Shown piece by piece: positions 39,119 to 51,393 of a stretch of DNA of 64,000 nt. The position numbers were made by a program, and so were the translations under genes. The notes beneath the pieces are model-generated. The model saw only the letters and a list, made by a program, of their open reading frames with translations, was not told where the DNA came from and searched no databases. Origin of the DNA: Melitaea cinxia (taxonomy: Eukaryota > Arthropoda > Insecta > Lepidoptera > Nymphalidae). Location: NCBI RefSeq assembly GCF_905220565.1, contig NC_059418.1, positions 392,001-456,000 of the forward strand. The letters are read 5' to 3'. Positions within the stretch are counted from its first letter, which is position 1. Every line of letters begins with the position of its first letter.

Positions 39119-40832
39119 CTTTAGCTTAAGATGAACCGTGTGTTCAAAGGTTTTTGTACCTAATAGGTTTAAAGTTATTTTTATGTTATAACGTCTATGG
39201 GTTGTCATGTCATATTTTAACTTCCATCTAATCTTCTCCTCAAACCGTGCCTAATTTCAAGACAAAATGTAACCAATTTTACCCAGGTTCGTTAAAATTT
39301 TGGATCTTGCCCAATCTCGGAATAAAAAGTAACCAATCTTGCCCAATTTAATTTAAAGTTGTTCTGTAATTGTCTAAAGGCCAACATACAAACCGACAGA
39401 TAGACTGACGAATGTGATTAAAAACAACATATAACATACAAAAAAATGTATGTTATTTACAATCATGTTCACAAAAAATATTCAACCAATATCATTCATA
39501 AGTATATTTACAAAATAATTAACTAATTTGAATAGAAATAAACATTAAAGTTAAATAAATATGGGATGTCGTAAAATTTGATCATAAATTATTTTTTCAT
39601 CACTTACAGAAGATTCATACAATTTGAAGTCTTTAGGAGCTATAGCTCGGGAATTTGCAATTTTCTTTGTTAACACCCACCCCCGCAATCCTGTCTAATC
39701 TGTGTCCAATATTGGGTATGAATTATTATAACATCCGCTAATTGATCACATATATAGGAGATTCCTACCTTTGGGGTCCATAGGAGCTATAGTTTAGAAA
39801 CAGGAATTTTCCATTATTAACGCCCCCACAACCCCCTCTTGTGGGTGGAATTTCTTAAAATCCGTTCTTAACTAACCTCCACTCGAAGAAAGGAATATTC
39901 CTCCCAAATTTCAAGACTACGCCTTATGGTTCAAATGCTTACAAAATTTGATAAAAATTGGTTCAATCGTTTCGGAGATACACACCGATATCAGCCCTAA
40001 CATATCACCACCAGCCCGTTGGTACAGTTAGCAGTTGCCCTGTTCATGCTCCCCGGTTTGTGGGAACGATTTCCACCTCGAGTCGGTGTTATAATATTTA
40101 TCTGGGGGCACGGTAGTGCCCCCGCCAAGACGAGCCAAAAAAAAAAAAAAAAAACGAAAAGCACTACCTATCTTTTCTCGAAGTGCTTCGTCGTTTTTTT
40201 GAACCATCATAACTTGGGTTTGGATTACACCAGATAAATGAAATTCTCAGGATATGATGTCAATAGTAGACTTATTAAACAAATAAAGTTTCAATTGCAT
40301 AGCTCTAATACTTTAGATTTTATTGATGTCTAAAAAACCCCGATTTCGTCACTCACTGATGATCATCAAAATTCATAGAGTACTTCCCGAAGTCCCAGAA
40401 AGCTGAAATTTGGTATGTTAGCTAGTATTAGTACACAAACAACAAAAAAATTATAAAACTTGGAACTTTTACCCCCCAACCCCTTAAACTAGGGGGTGGA
40501 AGTTTGTATGAGACTTCCGCAAATTTTGATGCTAGAGGTCTGAAAATTGATATAGAAACTCCTTGTTACTGCTTGTTATAAATAATAATAAAAAATACAT
40601 TAAAAAAATCGGTTATTAGTTTAAAATGTACAATGTCGAAAATTTACATTTTGTAATTTTGGTATTTAAGTTTTGGCGGAGGTCACCGTTTGCATATTAG
40701 TTCAACATAAAATCAAAAACAGCGTGCTTAAACCAAATATGGTGAGTTTGGATGATATTTATGGTATAAAATGTGTCGGAGGTAAAATGCAACTATAATA
40801 TTGTCATAAGCAACTTACAAAAAGAAGTGAAA
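39119..40832. other. Intergenic repeat-derived DNA, no gene seen
   Basis: 39600-40000 holds 'aggagctatag' and 'gtttcggagatacac' type non-autonomous transposon text. 40012-40090 is a tRNA-like SINE head (cccgttggtacagttagcag). 40104-40123 is a perfect 8-bp-stem hairpin GGGGGCAC-GGTA-GTGCCCCC followed by poly-A. 40330-40560 is another dispersed repeat ('aggggg tggaagtttgtat' type). Confidence 0.5.
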
Positions 40833-41330
40833 TCCCACCAAAAACATTTTCATGTAAAATGTTGCCAAGACGAGATCATATGGCTCGCACTGTCAAAAAC
40901 TGATCAGATCTCATGTAGAGCCAAGCTTCTAACTCTACACGCCCTAACTCTACAAACCCTAACTTCACAAACTCTACACCTTAGTCAAAATATGTGGCTT
41001 GGTCGTTTCGCTACCGTCACGTGGGCTTAAGGTGAAAAATTTATTCACTGTTTATTACTTTTCTGTTATACAATAGTTCTATTAAAGAAAAAATAAAAAG
41101 AAGAATAATAATCAGTGAATAAATTTTTCACCTTACGCCCACGTAACGGTAGCGAAACGGCCAAGCCACATATTTTGACTAAGGTGTAGAGTTTGTGAAG
41201 TTAGGGTTTGTAGAGTTAGGGCGTGTAGAGTTAGAAGCTTGGCTCTACATGAGATCTGATCAGTTTTTGACAGTGCGAGCCATATGATCTCGTCTTGGCA
41301 ACATTTTACATGAAAATGTTTTTGGTGGGA
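40833..41330. mobile_element. 498-bp near-perfect palindrome (foldback MITE)
   Basis: The left arm 40833-41050 and right arm 41113-41330 are each 218 bp and complementary with only a few mismatches (for example ggtcg/ggccg, gtcacg/gttacg), around a 62-bp AT-rich loop. The outer ends are TCCCACCAAAAACATTTTCA / its complement. No coding capacity. It is a foldback-type non-autonomous DNA transposon; the target duplication is unclear (perhaps AT). Confidence 0.88.
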
Positions 41331-41995
41331 TAAACGTTTACAAATAATATTTAAATTAGTTATTGATAACTGCTATCAGGAGGTAGTCAAACGGATATTT
41401 GTTAAAATATAAATATACATAATACATAATATGTCTACTAACACACGCACCACTGTACCAGAATTACTGCATGCAAAAAATTTAAGCGCGAGTTGAATTT
41501 TATTTTGAAGTAATTAGTTATGATTGATTGTTCGATCTTCTACTTATGTAATATAAACTCTTTGTAATTAAAAATTATTTTCTACTTTTTAGTTCGATTA
41601 GCTTTAAAAGCGTGTTTTTTTTTAGTTTTTTTAAACTATAATTTAATTTTTATATTTTAGTTCGATTTTTCAATTAATTATTTGCGGACATGTGATAGTA
41701 TTGAACTGCCTTACGAACTATTTCGTAATCTAGTCATTTCGTCTAAAGCTTCACTGTTGCATGGGGGCTTTCCTGTTAACTTAGAGCAATCAAGGCCTTT
41801 AATCCGAATACCGTCTAAATTTGTAAGGATATTGAGAAACAGTGAATTATTGCATTGTCATTTCTCCTTGATACGTGTGCAAAGTTTCAAATTAACCAAA
41901 CTTCTGGAAGTTGGTGAAAATTATGCTCAAAGATTCCATTACATACATACAGACATACATACATACAAGCTAATAAAAGCGTGGTAAAAAGAAAG
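41331..41995. other. AT-rich intergenic DNA
   Basis: Nothing coding is recognised. A short (acat)n tract lies at 41940-41970, in text of the kind seen at transposon ends ('gcaaagtttcaaattaacca'). Confidence 0.4.
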
Positions 41996-42200
41996 AGGTT
42001 CTCAGCTCAATTGTTTTTTTTTAATGTGTGTTACGTCAGGACTCTTGAGTGGGTTGACCGATTTCGATTATTTTTTCTGAATCGAAAGGAGGTGCTTGTC
42101 ATGTGGTTTCATTTAAATTTAATTGAGATCTGACAAGTATTTTTTGATTTATATCTAAAAATGGGTATTTACTTGACTATTTTTTCGCTGACCTATGTTG
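41996..42200 (+). repeat. AACCGACTTC modular repeat, partial
   Basis: A divergent module 1 ('ccgatttcgattattttttc', 'ttgactattttttcg') without intact termini. Confidence 0.5.
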
Positions 42201-42435
42201 TTATTGTTGGTCTGGGTGTTTGTGCAGTCCTTGTGGGCTTCCCCTCGGTGCCTCGAAGAGCAGATTAAGCAATAGGTCTCAGTAGCTATCACGTACGCCT
42301 GATAGCGATCGATACCCATTGTAGGGAATATATCTGCCGACCCATATTGAAGCAGCGTGGTGAATTAAGCTCATCAGAGCTTAAAGGGTCACCTTCTCCT
42401 ACATGGGGAAAGAGGCCTACGCCCAGCAGTAGGGT
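42200..42435 (+). repeat. S1 SINE, headless copy
   Basis: Body 'gatagcgatcgatacccatt' and 'agcagcgtggtgaattaagc', with tail 'aggcctacgcccagcagtag'. Confidence 0.7.
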
Positions 42436-42439
42436 ATAG

Positions 42440-43973
42440 GGTATATACAAAGTAGACAATTTCGTACGAGCTAACCGAAATGAACTAAGGTTATTAGATC
42501 GCAAAGACGATCGTAAAGACATTGCAGAATGTGCGGTACTCGTACCGATATCTACAAATGTGTTGATTCTCAAAAACTATCTGCCCGTCAGATCTCAGCA
42601 AATTTGAATGGACTTGACAAGCACGAGCATAACAGAAATGTTACAAAAATAATCATCGAAATCAGTCCATCCAGAACGAAGCTATGAGCACGCATAAAAA
42701 ATTACATAAAATGTATAAAAAATACAATAGAATTGAGAATATCCTTCTTATTTCAAGACGGTTCAAAATGACAGTGGTTTTTTGGTCCAGCTCACATTTA
42801 AAAAAGTTACGGAAATAATGGTTGTATAAAAGTCAGTATTAAACGATATCTTTCGCACTTTGTGACTTAAATGCGATATTATTCAATTTGAAATTTAATT
42901 TTTAGAACCCACTTTGGACCTTAAATTTTTTGCTAACTTGTTAAATTTTGGCAAATCATGTGAATAAGCGAGTGATAACAAAACATATCTAAAGATCTAT
43001 TCTAGAGTTTATACAAAGTCGATTTACGGGTGTAAAATAATTTAACAAGTATCATTTATTACACAATTTTAGAAATCCCAGGAGCTCTGGTCACCTTACT
43101 CACCTCTTGAGAGCAGTACTATTTAGGTGTCATCTTCTGTAATCCCCAGTCGGGCTGCTCCATAACTTGAACGGGTAATTTCCTGCTATGCCCTTTTTTA
43201 TGGTATCGTAGGGGAACCCATTTACGGGTGATATCCAGGACGCCCGAGTAGGCAGTCCTAGACCTTATGTCGGCTTCAACACTTGGGGGTGCACTACCGA
43301 CCAAAATCCCTGCGGAGGGTCCCCCCGGAGGGTCCCAGATCTGCAGGCAACAGGATCCTTCCAGCGACAGGCTGGCCTCGGCGAAAAGACCAGACTTCTC
43401 CTCCTATGCCCTACCTCAGTCATCGTAAATAGGAAGACGGTCAGATACAACAAAACCAAGACCATATTAAATTCCCCATTTTCCATAACTACACATTTCC
43501 GCTGGCGTGCTTATTTTAGCTGTTCCGTTTTCTCCCTTCAAGACACAGCCCACGTCACTCAGTGAGAACGTAACGCTCTCCTGGCGATAAAACTTTTATA
43601 ATCGGTGCAGTAGTTTTAGTTTATCCTTTATAAACAATCAATAGTATTTATAAGATACTATATGACCCGGGTAACTTCGTATCACATACATATGTTTGGG
43701 AACAACATGCGCAAAACATTTTCTGAACGCACCTGTACATATTTGACAACCAAGTGATAATTTTATTGACAAAGACATCAAATGTTTCACAGCTATGAAA
43801 TATTTTGTATTGGAAAGTTAAATTGTCGTTTTTAGAATTTTTCATTACTTATTATTTATGTTTCGCACCGTTTAAACCTTCACAGAACTTTCACAAATAT
43901 TTCAAGATCAAAATTAGTCAAATCGGTCCAGCCATTCTTGAGTTTTAGCGAAACAAACGAAAAAGATATACAT

Positions 43974-44066
<93 letters not shown>

Positions 44067-44300
44067 CTCACCTGCGTACATGGTTGAGCGGCAAACTTTT
44101 CACTCACAAGCTAGTTTCACAACGACTTCTATTGAACTGATGGTTTGTATGATTTTATAAATGTTATAAAGTGTGTTCTTCTTAATTTATTGTCTGTGCT
44201 AATACACTTTTATTGCATGTAATAATATATGTACGAGCCAGTCATTAATGCTGACGAAAATTGAAGTTTGAGACGGCCCATATGGGAGAAACTCTCGTGT
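42440..44300. other. Intergenic DNA with a repeat D fragment and a large microsatellite
   Basis: 43070-43200 and 43400-43420 carry pieces of retroposon D ('gtcgggctgctccataactt') split by a GC-rich insert. Between 43430 and 43970 nothing is recognised. Confidence 0.45.
43974..44062. repeat. (CA)n(TA)n compound microsatellite
   Basis: About 90 bp of alternating purine-pyrimidine: a short CA run, then about 38 TA dinucleotides. Confidence 0.9.
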
Positions 44301-44304
44301 TTTA

Positions 44305-44560
44305 ACCGACTTCAAAAAAAGGAGGAGTTTCTCAATTCGACAGTATTTTTTATCTATGTTTGGTGAAAAAATAGTCCAGTAAATACCCACAATTAAGCAT
44401 AACTCAAAAAATACTCGCTAAATCTGAATCCAACGGGACCACACGACACGAACCAACTTTCAATAAAAAAAAACATCTAAATAAAACCCTCAGGTAACAT
44501 ACATACATAAAATATATAACCGAATTTAGAACCTCTTCCTTGTTTTAAAGTCGGTTAAAA
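44305..44560. repeat. AACCGACTTC repeat bounded by two 5' ends
   Basis: It opens with AACCGACTTC (plus) and closes with 'aaagtcggttaaaaa', the complement of the same end, while neither hairpin end is present. The copy is a head-to-head chimera. Confidence 0.55.
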
Positions 44561-45130
44561 AATCGACTTCAATTACATTGACAAGTAATGTAACGTGGGT
44601 AAATGAAAAAAAAAAGGTAAAAAGTACTCGTTAGATCTCTATTAATTGTAAATGGGACCACGTGACAAGCCATATCAGCTTGATAAAAATATATCAAAAT
44701 CAGTACACCAAGTAAAAGTTAAGCGGTAACACATAAAAATGACATCGTACAAGTTACAGAAAATGATCATAAAGTAAAAACTAATGAGCTAAAGTGAATC
44801 AAATATTTGTGGGAACAAATGGAAACTAATCCACATCAATCGACAACAAAAGAATCATGTAAGTTGGATTTAGAAATCTCGGCGTAATCAGTGTACAATT
44901 GTATATACATAAGAAAAAAGGCCACCAAATTCAGAACCTCCTCCTTTTGGGATTTCCGTGAAATCGGGATATATGCGGGGAAAGCCCCGTTTACCGCGCA
45001 CGGGTACCTAATATCCAGATAGACGTTGACGTCAATGCAAGTACATTCTTTTCTATGTTCATTAACTGACTTCAATAAAGAAGGAAGTCCTCAGTTCAAC
45101 TGTATTATTTTATGTGGGCTAAGTTGCGAA
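44561..45130. other. Repeat-derived intergenic DNA
   Basis: Diverged modular-repeat text ('atcgacttcaattacattga', 'aaatgggaccacgtgac') up to about 44960. Otherwise unremarkable. Confidence 0.45.
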
Positions 45131-45134
45131 CTTG

Positions 45135-45225
45135 CTGTGTGGTGACGGCAGTAAAGAATATAGCCACGCTCTTCCCGTGGGTGTCGTAAGAGGCGAATAA
45201 AGAATAACACAGTTCCACTACCCCC
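45135..45225 (+). repeat. S2 SINE, 5' fragment
   Basis: It runs from 'gctgtgtggtgacggcagta' to 'aataacacagttccac'. Confidence 0.65.
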
Positions 45226-45424
45226 CACTCACACACCTGGGCGGTTGTTTTAAACTCAACATATACCCAAGTAATTTAAAGGAAAACTAATAACTTTTCC
45301 TTCTCTTCAGCTCGGACTACAGCTTGTGTACATCTCAACTTGTATAGAACAGATCATATTAAAGATTTGCCTCGTGATACAGAGGAAAGACGTTGATTTA
45401 GTATAATAGTTACGTTATGCCCAG

Positions 45425-45625
45425 ACAGACTTCGTTCAGTCAAAAGTTAAAAAAAGTTAAAAAGTTAAAAGATGATTTTTTAGTTAATTTATTTTTATTT
45501 TTTATTCTTTTAGTATTAACACCTTCCCTTGGCCTTAAAGAATATACAAAAATGTAAATTAGCCAAATTAGTCGAGCCATTTTTGAGTTATGTGCTAAGC
45601 AACATTCATTTTTAATTATATCGTT
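45425..45625 (-). repeat. Helitron 3' terminal block, second copy
   Basis: It matches 2322-2460: 'cagacttcgttc', 'tattaacaccttcc', 'ttgagttatgtgctaa'. The terminal CTAG and the hairpin stem are mutated. Confidence 0.6.
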
Positions 45626-45747
45626 TAATTTAAATAGAAACACTGAACATGAGATCAGGCGACCAATCACGTTCGTGTAATCTTGGAGACCAATCAGAAG
45701 CACGTATACTTGCTTCACAACAAAGCCCATCAAGATTATCCCGAAAA

Positions 45748-46354
45748 TAATTGTGTTTGCTCGCAAACAAAAAAAAAACCGACTTCAATTACATCGACAA
45801 GTAATACAACGTAGATCGACGAAAAAATAGTCAAGCAACTACGCGTTATCAAAGATTACTCAAAAAGTAGTTATCAGATCTCGATAAAATTTATATGTAG
45901 CCACATGATAAACATCAGCTTTTTAAAAATTATCAAAATCGGACCACCCAGTAAAAAGTTATTGCGGATTTTCGAGAGTTTCCCTCGATGTCTCTGGGAT
46001 TCCATCATCAGATCCTGGTTTCCTTATCATGGTACCAAACTAGGGATATCTCCTTTCCAACAAAAAAAGAATTATCAAAATCTGTAGATCCAGTAGAAAG
46101 TTATGCGGTATAATACAACCTAGGTCGACGAAAAAAGCGTCAAGTAAAAACGCATTATTAGATATAACTCGAAAAGTAGTTGTTAGATCTCAAATAAATT
46201 TAAATGGGACCAATTGGCACACACCACCTTTCGATTAAAACAAAATTTGTCGAAATCGGTCTTCCCGGTCAAAAGTTCTGATGTAACATACATAAAAAAA
46301 AATTAAAAAAAAATACAGTGAATTGAGAACCTCCTCCTTTTTTGGAAGTCGGTT
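45748..46354 (-). repeat. AACCGACTTC modular repeat, full copy, left arm of an inverted pair
   Basis: Minus orientation with both modules and the middle. It faces the next copy (46518-47134) across about 160 bp. Confidence 0.8.
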
Positions 46355-46517
46355 AAAAAACTGTAATTTACAGACGAGAGCAGTCAAAAAGAAAATTAAC
46401 GGTTGTACAAGGTAGCTATAATGGTTAAATTGTTCTTTTTAATAGTTAAATTATTTCCAATAGCTAAATTATTTGGAATAGCGCAATTACTGTTTAATTT
46501 CTAAAAGTTTTGTTTTT

Positions 46518-47134
46518 AACCGACTTCCAAAAAAGGAGGAGGTTCTCAATTCGACTGTATTTTTTTTTTTTTTTTTTTTTATGTATGTTACATCAGAACT
46601 TTTGCCCGCGTGGACCGATTTCGACAAATTTTGTTTTAATCGAAAGGTGGTGTGTGCCAATTGGTCCCATTTAAATTTATTTGAGATCTAACAACTACTT
46701 TTCGAGTTATATCTAATAATGCGTTTTTACTTGACGCTTTTTTCGTCGACCTACGTTATATTATACCGCATAACTTTCTGCTGGATGTACCGATTTTGAT
46801 AATTTTTTTTTTGTTGGAAAGGGGATATCCCTAGTTTGGTACCGTGATAAGGAAACCAGGATCTGATGATGGGATCCCAGAGGAATCGAGGGAAACCCTC
46901 GAAAATCCGTAATAACTTTTTACTGGGTGTACCGATTTTGATAATTTTTAATTTAATCGAAAGCTGATGTTTATCATGTGGTTACATATAAATTCCATAG
47001 AGATCTGATAACTACTTTTTGAGTAATCTTTAATAACGCGTAGTTGCTTGACTATTTTTTCGTCGATCTACGTTGTATTACTTGTCGATGTAATTGAAGT
47101 CGGTTTTTTTTTCGTTTGCGAGCATACACAATTT
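46518..47134 (+). repeat. AACCGACTTC modular repeat, full copy, right arm of an inverted pair
   Basis: AACCGACTTC at 46518, hairpin end near 47115-47134 (gtttgcgagcat, one base off). Very similar to 32761-33373. Confidence 0.8.
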
Positions 47135-47354
47135 TGTTAATTACGTTGTGTTTATTAATAACGCATAAAGTAATTTAAATTACATAATTACTAGTTTTTT
47201 CCGCGTCTCCGTCTGCGCGGATATTTAAACAGTATTTTTTAGCTCATTCGATAAAGAGGGAGGTTCCCAATTCGATTGTATTGTTATGGTGTGTGATATA
47301 TCTCATAACTTTGATTATATTTTTACTGGAAATACAAATTTCAATTCCGTAAAC

Positions 47355-47452
47355 CCGCAGTGGAGCAGCGTGGTGGATTAAGCTCTGATCTTCTCTTAAA
47401 TGGAGACAGAAGTCTAAGCCCAGCAGTGGGATATTACAGGCTGAAGCGACTG
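47355..47452 (+). repeat. S1 SINE tail
   Basis: 'cagtggagcagcgtggtgga' to 'cagcagtgggatattacagg'. Confidence 0.65.
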
Positions 47453-47799
47453 ATTTCAATAATTCTATTTTTAATCTTTGCTCTTGCTTGTCACGCCGGT
47501 CTATTTCAATTCCATTGAGCTCTGATGACCACTTTTTGTGCTATCTTTGTTAAATTCAGTTTATTTATCGTTTGCGGGCAAACACTATTATTCTGAGGTC
47601 AATTTAAAAGGAACACACACATAGGTTAAATAAATGCATATGAGTTCTTTATAAAAATGTTATCTTACTTAACAAGTGTCCTTCCCACCTCGAAGCTCAC
47701 CGGCGCACATCTGGGAGGGGATGAAGCCCGACCAGTGTCTGTTGTGTGTGTCGTTGAGCAAGACGTCGCAGTAATAGCGTCAGACGTCGCAGTAATTTA

Positions 47800-48046
47800 C
47801 CTTCTATCCGAAAAAGATCTTCAGCGCATTATTTCGGATTATACAAGAATTGAGACGACCAAAGGTCGAATAAGTAAAACGTGTATTGATCATATTTTTG
47901 TCCGAAATTGCGCTAAAGAACTCCGTTCGGCAGTGCTGGGTACAGTACTGGCTGACCATCGTATGATTATTGCTACATTTACCGGAGTACGCACTATACA
48001 GCGTGCTGAAAAAATAATTTCTTATATCGATAAAAAAATTAAATAA
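47800..48046 (+). pseudogene. LINE endonuclease C-terminal fragment
   Basis: The RIETTKGRISKTCIDHIFVR and GTVLADHRMI segments match the last motifs of an apurinic-type endonuclease (SDH region). The upstream catalytic half is absent. Confidence 0.65.
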
Positions 48047-48320
48047 TGAATTAAATAAAATAGACTGGGAAATAACTGAGTCAATGAATTGTCCAAATCA
48101 AATATACAATTATATTTCTAGTACGTTTAATGACGCATATATACGTTCGACCTTAACAAAAAAAAATCCCTAAATTCAAAATGTAATCATCACAAATGGA
48201 TTAATGATAAAATTAGAGATAAATGTAATGAAACTGATAAACTTTTTATTAGATGCCTAAAAGATCCCACCAATAGACTATTACGCTCTGAGTACTTATC
48301 TTAGAAATAAAACACATAAA

Positions 48321-48749
48321 TTGATAAATAAATCTCGAAATAAGTACATATCTGATTTAATATTGTTAAACAAAAATGATCCAAGAAAAACATGGAAAGT
48401 ACTAAATAGTTTAATGGGTAAAATAACTAAATCAATAGACGACATAATATTAAAACCATTTAAAAAATACACAATTGATGAAAATGTAATTGCTAAAAAT
48501 TTTGCAAACGAATTTAAAAAATCAGTAAATGACATTGTACCACAATGTAATACTCCACTACTGGACAAAAAACACTATCTAATTAATGAAGACAAAACAA
48601 TGCTATTTGAGAAAGCAAAGAGTAGAGATAGATATAAAATTATTAAATCACTAAATCCAAGAAAAGCTCCCGGTATAGATAAAATACGCGCCCTTGACAT
48701 CATAGCAATAGGGGACAAGATTGTAAATTCAATAAAAAAAACTAATTAA
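48321..48749 (+). pseudogene. LINE reverse transcriptase N-terminal part
   Basis: 142 codons with NDPRKTWKVLNSLMGK and KIIKSLNPRKAPGIDKI, the linker and motif 0/1 of non-LTR reverse transcriptases. It ends in stops, then the RPITL motif and the S1 SINE. Confidence 0.75.
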
Positions 48750-48867
48750 CGTTAGCGTAATGCAAGGTATATATCCTTCAGAACTTAAAAGTGGATTGAT
48801 AGACTAATTTTCAAAAAAGGTAGTGCAGATCAATACTGTAATTATCGCCCTATAACCTTATTTTCGC

Positions 48868-49206
48868 CTCAGCCTGTAATATACCACTGTTAGGTATAGG
48901 CCTCTTTCCCCATGCAGGAGAAGGATCAGAGCTTAATCCACCACGCTGCTCCAATGCGGGTTGGCGGATATATTCTCTACTATGAGTAACGATCGCTATC
49001 AGGTGTGTATGATAACAACCGGGACCGACGGCTTAACGTGCTCTCCTAGGCACGGTGGGAAGACCACAAGGACTGCACAAACACCCAGACCACGGCAAAC
49101 ACCTGTATGGCCAATACAAATGTTTGTCATGTGTGGGGATCGAACCCGCAACCGCCAGCACAACGGGTATAATCCATGGCAATGACCGTTGCGCCAACGC
49201 GGCGTC
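48868..49206 (-). repeat. S1 SINE, full copy with tRNA head, inside the LINE
   Basis: Minus strand. The head carries an A-box-like gcgttggcgcaacggtc and a B box GGTTCGATCC (plus-strand complement 49137-49146). The tail gives 'ggcctatacctaacagtggt' in the same orientation. A short duplication ccttatt flanks it. Confidence 0.8.
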
Positions 49207-49311
49207 CCTTATTACCTATAATAAATAACCTTATTACCTATAATAAATAAAATAGTTGAAAAATATATTGCTGGACAAATTTATAATTTTTATGAAAGTA
49301 ATAACATATTA

Positions 49312-49645
49312 TCATCATCATTACAGCCTATACAGTCCACTGCTGGACATAGGCCTCCACAAGTTTACGCCAAAAATTACGTGAACTCATCTGTTTTGCC
49401 CATAGTCACCACGCTGGGCAGGCGGGTTGGTGACCGCAGTACTGGCTTTGTCGCACCGAAGACGCTGCTGCCCGTCTTCGGCCTGTGTATTTCAAAGCCA
49501 GCAGTTGGATGGTTATCCCGCCATCGGTCGGCTTCTTAAGTTCCAAGGTGGTTGTGGAACCTTGTTATCCCTTAGTCGCCTCTTACGACACCCACGAGAA
49601 GAGAGGGGGTGGCTAAATTCTTTAGTGCCGTAGCCACACAGCACA
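49312..49645 (-). repeat. S2 SINE, full copy inside the LINE
   Basis: Flanked by a 13-bp target duplication TAATAACATATTA (49299-49311 and 49646-49658). Excising it restores the LINE RT frame around SNNI/LTNT. Confidence 0.9.
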
Positions 49646-49756
49646 TAATAACATATTAACTAATACACAATTTGGATTTCAGCCTAAAAAAAGCACTTCT
49701 ATTCTTCTCACAGAATTTACTGATGCAATAAACTCTCACCTGGATAGTAAAAACAC

Positions 49757-50044
49757 GTGTTGCTTTTATTCATAGACTATAGTAAAGCCTTTGATACCTT
49801 AAAACATGATCAGTTAGCGGAGAGATTAGATGCCACTGGTATACGTGGACCTTTGTTGGAATGGTGTAAAGACTATCTTTCCAACAGAAGTTATAGCGTT
49901 AAAGTTGGCGATACCATAAGTGACGCTGTTAATGTTAATATTGGCACTGCTCAAGGATCGGTAATTGGCCCTCTTCATTATTTGACATACGTAAACGACG
50001 CAAAAAAATTTTTAAAATATTGCCAAATATACCAACGCCGATGA
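49757..50044 (+). pseudogene. LINE reverse transcriptase core fragment
   Basis: FIDYSKAFDTLKHDQLAERL (first catalytic Asp region), LSNRSYSVKVGD and GTAQGSVIGPL. The following NADDTCLI (altered YADD) is in a shifted frame. Confidence 0.8.
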
Positions 50045-51204
50045 CACGTGTTTAATTAGTGGGGACAGAAATATAGAAATAGCTTTGCAAAACTTACAAA
50101 CTGATAACACAAACTGATGAACAAATAGTACCTAATAAGGTTAAAATCAAGTTCAAGGAAAACTATCGCGCCTTATTTGGCTACTGTGAAATAATGCCGA
50201 TATTTGAGAAGGTTGAGTGTGCGCTATTGATCTATCAATTCCTTAACTCTCAGCGGTTTCTTATGCATTTAGATGCTAAAATTTTCACAAGGAGGACCCA
50301 TCGTCGTAGGCGAACGTGTAGCTATCTAATACCTAGAATTTATAATAAATTGCCAGTGAATTTTAGAAACAAGCTAAGCGTAACAAACGTAAAATACAAA
50401 TTAAAACAATACTATACACAAAATATTAGAAATGAATTTGAATCATTATGATAATTATTACTTCTAGTTTGCCTCATTGTAAATTGTAAAATTTAATGTA
50501 TCTCTTTATATATAAATATATACGATGAACAAGAAATAACATATAAAAAAAAGTCTATGTTACACAGCTATTTTATTTTTATTTTTAAATTATATCGAAT
50601 CAGTAAACAGACTGTATATGTTTATAAACCTGTCAGTGAGCGTGTTGTCCGCACGGCATTGAAGATGTACCCGCATCTTGAGCACAAACATTATGCTTGC
50701 ATCTCTCAAACGTTTTGTTACCCTACCCCATATACTGCATAATTGTTGTTTATTTATATTTTGATTTGTATTCCTGTACTTAATACTGAGAACAACTTTG
50801 ACTTAAAGATTGTAGCACACATAAATATTTTAATATATTTCTTTTCTTATTGTAAGTATTAAAATATAGAACTTCGAATGTAAATATGCCAAAACCCCCA
50901 ATAAGGGTTTAATGGCATTGTTACTGTTGAAATAAAAATATGTATGTATATATAAATAAATAAATAAAAATATATAATCGTTCTCTAAGAGCGAAAGAGA
51001 TACCTTCTGCAGCGCATTGGAGCCCACGGCGCCTCTTTCTAAAAATTAACGAGTCGAAAATGAAGGTTGTAAAAATCACTATGTCTCTACCCTGTGGGAA
51101 AAGTCTCAAAACCTCATAACAACATAGACAAAGGCGGATTCTCGTAAATTTTATGGTCTCTCATCAATTATTATTCTATCGATTTGTCGGTATGAGAATT
51201 AAAA

Positions 51205-51375
51205 CAACTCGGATCAACAGCTTAACGTGCTTTCCGAGGCACGGTGGGGAGACCTACGAGGATAGACGTCCACTAGAACGAGACACTAATATTTGTACCG
51301 ATACATCCCAAGCGGAGATCTAACCGAAAACTCTGGTAATTTAGCACCTAAGCAGTACACGCACCACCACACCAG
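51205..51375 (-). repeat. S1 SINE, degraded copy
   Basis: 'ttaacgtgctttccgaggca' and 'cggtggggagacctac' match the S1 body. The head B box is eroded. Confidence 0.5.
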
Positions 51376-51393
51376 ACTGGTTGTTGTATTTTT

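Larger units (their letters stand above)
47795..50980 (+). mobile_element. Decayed LINE with two nested SINEs
   Basis: The visible order is: endonuclease C-terminus (KTCIDHIFVR, VLADHRMI); linker; RT start (LNPRKAPGIDKI; YCNYRPITL); S1 SINE (48868-49206); RT (KIVEKYIAGQIYNFYESNNI); S2 SINE (49312-49645); RT core (TNTQFGFQPKKSTSIL; FIDYSKAFDTLKHDQL; GTAQGSVIGPL; NADDTCLI for the usual YADD); C-terminal region (HRRRRTCSYLIPRIYNKLP); and a 3' untranslated region ending in (AATAAATA)n near 50976. Many stops and shifts. The clade is jockey/CR1-like and not resolved further. Confidence 0.8.

Noticed and set aside
47657..47795. Frame preceding the LINE endonuclease fragment
   Set aside because: It contains a short tandem duplication (agacgtcgcagtaat twice) and no endonuclease motif; the LINE similarity starts only after it.
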